In this document: positions 7,021-9,654 of the stretch, one piece after another
Position numbering within the stretch: the first letter of the stretch is position 1
Layout of the letters: every line of letters begins with the position of its first letter
NCBI GenBank assembly: GCA_013817135.1
Contig: JACDDF010000046.1
Coordinates: forward strand, 1-9,654
Length of the DNA: 9,654 bases
Direction: 5' to 3'
Origin: Nitrospirales bacterium
Lineage (GTDB): Bacteria; Nitrospirota; Nitrospiria; Nitrospirales; UBA8639
Notes under the pieces: model-generated
Database searches by the model: none
What the model saw: only the letters and a program-made list of their open reading frames with translations
Told to the model about the DNA's origin: nothing
Translations under genes and position numbers: made by a program

Positions 7021-7896
7021 ATGTCACATTCCTACCTAAAAATTTTTGGATGGAAGAGCACCCTGGTCATTGGACTCTGTTTTTCATTTTTGATGGGGAT
7101 CACTCCTGCTATTGCAGGCGATGATACGGGCCGTACCGCCGGATCCAAACCTCAATCCAGCATGAACCAGGGTGAAAAGGCAGACCAACGCAAACAGCTT
7201 ACTCTGCTTCCCGGCCATCGTGTCATCAATGGGGTTGTGGAGGGCATAGCCGCGGATCAAGCGAAGGTCAATTCCGGGGATACCGGAGAAATCAGTCCAC
7301 GCTACCTTTCCCTGGAACGGGCTAAAGAAAAGGGATTCACTCTGAAGCAGGGCGATAAGGTCGCGATTGTCGTGGATGCCAAAAACCTTGTTGTGGATTA
7401 CCATAAAAAAAACAGTCTGAGCCATAGTCACCACAAGGTCATTAAAGGCAGGCTGGCCCAACCATTAAAAGTAGGACAGGAACAAGCCATCATTAAAACC
7501 GACGATGGGCAAGAACAGTCATATCCAGTTCGCCCGCTGGCCAGAAGCGAAGTGGCCGCCATACCCTTCGACACTGAAGGACTGTTTCTGATTGATGAAA
7601 CCAATAAAATTGCCAGCGCAACCTTATCGAAAGACGTCGTCGCCGAAGCCGACGACTGGGAGCGATCGACAGCGATGAATGTTTACCGACATATTGACGG
7701 AATCGTCCAGGTGAAGCCGGAGAAGCAAACAGTAACAATTCGAACAAAAGATAAGGAATCCCTCACATTACCCGTCTGGGAATATCTGAAGGATGAATTA
7801 GCTCAACTTTCCAAAGGCACCCAGGTGACACTGTTAGTAGATGAGGATGATAAGGTTGTTGATATTGCCCACCTTCCCTCCGAGGGGAAAAATTAG
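7021..7896 (+). CDS. Exported protein with three tandem beta-rich repeats
   Basis: This 291-residue protein has a Sec signal peptide (1-32, cut after AIA) and no recognised family. The lone C20 does not sit in a lipobox, so it is probably soluble in the periplasm. After a polar linker come three repeats of about 60 residues: 68-128 (begins VINGVVEGI, ends DAKNLVVDYH), 139-201 (KVIKGRLAQ to DETNKIASAT) and 224-285 (HIDGIVQV to DEDDKVVDIAH). Each runs: I.G.V start, a strand pair with a charged turn, a hydrophobic patch, then a hydrophobic strand before a D-rich turn and a final valine/isoleucine strand. This looks like a threefold small beta-barrel (OB- or SH3-like) domain, by pattern only. GAAGGAG at 7009-7015 is five bases before the ATG. 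It is possibly co-transcribed with the coiled-coil gene upstream. Confidence 0.85.
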   Translation: MSHSYLKIFGWKSTLVIGLCFSFLMGITPAIAGDDTGRTAGSKPQSSMNQGEKADQRKQLTLLPGHRVINGVVEGIAADQAKVNSGDTGEISPRYLSLERAKEKGFTLKQGDKVAIVVDAKNLVVDYHKKNSLSHSHHKVIKGRLAQPLKVGQEQAIIKTDDGQEQSYPVRPLARSEVAAIPFDTEGLFLIDETNKIASATLSKDVVAEADDWERSTAMNVYRHIDGIVQVKPEKQTVTIRTKDKESLTLPVWEYLKDELAQLSKGTQVTLLVDEDDKVVDIAHLPSEGKN

Positions 7897-8030
7897 GAAT
7901 TCGTGAATGATCTCCCAATTTTGGGTGTTTCAATCAGGCTTGGAGGGGCCGCAATCCATAGGAAAAAAAAGGAGACTGGAACCCAAAAAAGTTTTCTCAT
8001 CATGATTTGAATTACTCAAAGATTAATCAA

Positions 8031-8195
8031 AAGCCGCTCGGTCGAACTGAGCGTAGGAAGCGTATGTGAGCTCGGCTAAGCGGCGACCTGCGTGCACAAC
8101 TGCCAACTAAATCTACTCCCCTAAAGTCTCCGACTCAGCAATGAAGATGAATGCGATTGGTTCAACGCATAGCCGCGAAGCCGCTCCAGCGTATG
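8031..8195. repeat. Structured GC-rich patch with paired short repeats
   Basis: CGCTCGGT/ACTGAGCG (8035-8053) forms an 8-pair hairpin (one wobble) with a 3-base loop. GCCGCT (8033-8038) can alternatively pair with AGCGGC (8079-8084). The words AAGCCGCTC and AGCGTATG occur in order at 8031-8039/8059-8066 and again at 8178-8186/8188-8195. In the second copy the hairpin between them is missing. This could be a decayed interspersed repeat or a small RNA; the words are short, so chance is not excluded. Confidence 0.35.
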
Positions 8196-8233
8196 CAGGC
8201 AACGACGATAAAGGATTTTGATCATCGTCTTAC

Positions 8234-8258
8234 ATACGAAAATAGAGACGTATTTTTT
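8234..8258 (+). terminator. Weak terminator candidate for the triple-repeat gene
   Basis: A five-pair stem, ATACG (8234-8238) with CGTAT (8249-8253), encloses a 10-base loop and runs directly into a T-tract ending at 8258. The stem is short and AT-rich and lies about 340 bases beyond the upstream stop, so this is only a possibility. Confidence 0.2.
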
Positions 8259-8279
8259 GGGGCCTGAGCTGCTCTATCT

Positions 8280-9653
8280 CTATTTTTGGATTTCAACCGA
8301 CGTGGTTGATGGGCCTTCAAACCGATTCAGGTTCAATTGGAGTCGCGCACCAACCACGACGGCATTTCGCACTGTCGGGTCGGTACCGGGATTAATAATG
8401 TACTGCACGTCAGGTTGGATCATGATTTCCGGACGGACATTGATCGCATAGCTCATTTCCAGCGTAATTTCAGCATGATCGACTGGAGTTTCTGCTCGCT
8501 GTTGTGCCCGTCTAAAATGACTCCCATTCAACGCCGCCACCACCCCTACCCCGATCTCGTCCTCATTTCGACCAGGAATGAGACCTCGATAGACGAGACC
8601 GCCGCCATAATATAGGGAGAGGCGATGCACACGAGGATCAGCCCATCCGGCACGACCAAAAAGCGTGAGTCCCTGGTCCCGGTCTTCTCTTTCATGATAG
8701 ACAATCTGTTCAGCCAAGCCGTAGACACCCCAAGTGGCATCTCGTGTGGTTGGGTTTCCGGACGAATCGAGTGCGCTCAGATCCTCCTGATTCCTGGTAG
8801 ATCCCCACAATCCAAGAGCGTATTTTCCTTGATAGACTATTGGCGCCGCTCGCCCGACTCGTTGAAAGACGAGGCGGAACGGACGTTTCCTGAGGATTTC
8901 CCGTGCATCTCTTTTTTGTCGTTGGCGTAGGTGATAAAACGCGAGTTCCGTACCGATAAACACGCCGTCTTGTTTACGCAAAATCACGGCCGTGCCAGGG
9001 TCATTGGGGTCACCAGGGACTCCATCGGCCGCAACGACACGAATGGCTAGCGCATCGCTTAGTATCGCTTGGCCACGGAGCGTCAGGGATGTGTTGGGGA
9101 AAGTGGACAGACCACCTCCTCCGCTTGCGGCGAATTCTGCGCCCGTTCCAAACGAACTGTTCAGGAAAAGCTCCGAGGAGGACCGGATGACATCAAACTC
9201 AGAGGTAATATCGTACAGCCCGGCGAGCAATGAATACCGCTCCTGCAAAAAGTTTTGTTGATACCAGACTTCGAAAAGTTTCCAGATGTTGGGGGCGGCG
9301 ATGCTACTGACCCCCTGTATGTCGCCGACATTCTGGGTCGGATCATCTCCATACAGGCCCAATCCGTACAGGAAGAATGTGGCGTCATCCCAACCCAATA
9401 GCCGGTCACCATCCACCGTCAGCAGTAAATCCAGATCCCCCGCCACCGAATTTTCTTGACGAAGACCACCTGCTGCCGCGGACAAAACATCCAAGGTGTT
9501 GATCGTCTGAAAGATCACACCATGATCATTCATAACGGATTGAAAATCTTCCCATTGGCCCAAAATGGTCGGTTCCGTTCCTTGGGAAGAGGCCTCCGAG
9601 CAAACCGGGAGTGGACCTAGGGAAATAAAAATGAGCAGGCAACAGATGCCATA
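8280..9653 (-). CDS. OprB-family carbohydrate-selective porin (5' end beyond window)
   Basis: This outer-membrane beta-barrel of the OprB family (COG3659-type) would let sugars or other small solutes diffuse into the periplasm. At least 457 residues are visible. The frame stays open to the right edge, so the start is outside the window. The TTG at 9563 is internal, because the frame upstream of it encodes a signal-peptide core (CCLLIFISLGPLPVC, then SEA). Family signs include the alternating beta pattern, NTLDVLSAAAGGLRQ near the N-terminus, FLQERYSLLAGLYDITSEFD (the OprB segment describing one barrel face), and the C-terminal IQPDVQYIINPGTD. That last motif is the most typical OprB signature. 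The protein ends in VEIQK rather than a terminal aromatic residue. The transported substrate cannot be told from sequence. It converges with the triple-repeat gene. Confidence 0.88.
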   Translation of the reverse strand, partial: YGICCLLIFISLGPLPVCSEASSQGTEPTILGQWEDFQSVMNDHGVIFQTINTLDVLSAAAGGLRQENSVAGDLDLLLTVDGDRLLGWDDATFFLYGLGLYGDDPTQNVGDIQGVSSIAAPNIWKLFEVWYQQNFLQERYSLLAGLYDITSEFDVIRSSSELFLNSSFGTGAEFAASGGGGLSTFPNTSLTLRGQAILSDALAIRVVAADGVPGDPNDPGTAVILRKQDGVFIGTELAFYHLRQRQKRDAREILRKRPFRLVFQRVGRAAPIVYQGKYALGLWGSTRNQEDLSALDSSGNPTTRDATWGVYGLAEQIVYHEREDRDQGLTLFGRAGWADPRVHRLSLYYGGGLVYRGLIPGRNEDEIGVGVVAALNGSHFRRAQQRAETPVDHAEITLEMSYAINVRPEIMIQPDVQYIINPGTDPTVRNAVVVGARLQLNLNRFEGPSTTSVEIQK

Positions 9654-9654
9654 C

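Larger units (their letters stand above)
7897..8279. other. Intergenic region between converging genes (383 bp)
   Basis: I find no gene. This is where the 7021-7896 gene and the minus-strand porin gene converge. No strong intrinsic terminator is seen for either. On the plus strand a short stem ATACG/CGTAT (8234-8253) followed by a T-run to 8258 is a weak candidate. The middle (8031-8200) is more GC-rich, holds a clear hairpin at 8035-8053, and repeats two short words, aagccgctc and agcgtatg. Confidence 0.5.

Noticed and set aside
1..9654. CRISPR array, tRNA or rRNA genes
   Set aside because: No regularly spaced repeats and no cloverleaf or conserved rRNA segments were seen on reading both strands.

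Overview
The window reads as a stretch of chromosome from a Gram-negative bacterium: it holds an outer-membrane OprB-type porin and two proteins with Sec signal peptides. Base composition is near-even and the gene styles resemble Nitrospirota (Nitrospira-like). That taxonomic guess is inference only; no rRNA or other marker gene is present.

Layout, left to right. (1) Positions 1-487 hold a decayed IS3-family insertion sequence. Its orfA has a one-base frameshift, and its orfB keeps only the N-terminal part and has lost the DDE integrase domain. (2) 591-1157 (-) is a typical 2-Cys AhpC-type peroxiredoxin. (3) A 423-bp divergent intergenic region carries two perfect palindromes and weak promoter-like boxes. 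(4) 1581-3713 (+) is a large-subunit (clade II, KatE/HPII-like) catalase with the C-terminal flavodoxin-like domain. (5) A 548-bp gap has no convincing gene. (6) 4262-6031 (+) is a fusion of a HAD-IIB (Cof-like) phosphatase with a HerA/DUF87-like P-loop ATPase and a C-terminal extension. A likely intrinsic terminator follows at 6245-6274. (7) 6332-6883 (+) is a small exported protein with two coiled-coil segments. (8) 7021-7896 (+) is an exported protein built from three copies of a roughly 60-residue beta-rich repeat. The two exported genes are separated by 137 bp containing a 14-bp-stem hairpin. (9) 7897-8279 is noncoding, with a GC-rich structured patch and short repeats. (10) 8280 to the right edge (-) is an OprB-family porin whose start lies beyond the window.

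Functional picture. The divergent peroxiredoxin and catalase form a peroxide-defence pair: AhpC-type enzymes remove low levels of H2O2 and organic peroxides, and catalase removes high levels of H2O2. The shared intergenic region is the natural place for peroxide-responsive control. The exported coiled-coil protein, the triple-repeat protein and the porin all belong to the cell envelope, but nothing in the sequence ties them to one pathway. I see no clear new defence or mobile system. The less ordinary items are the phosphatase-ATPase fusion, the triple-repeat exported protein, the intergenic hairpin at 6927-6970 and the divergent promoter region.
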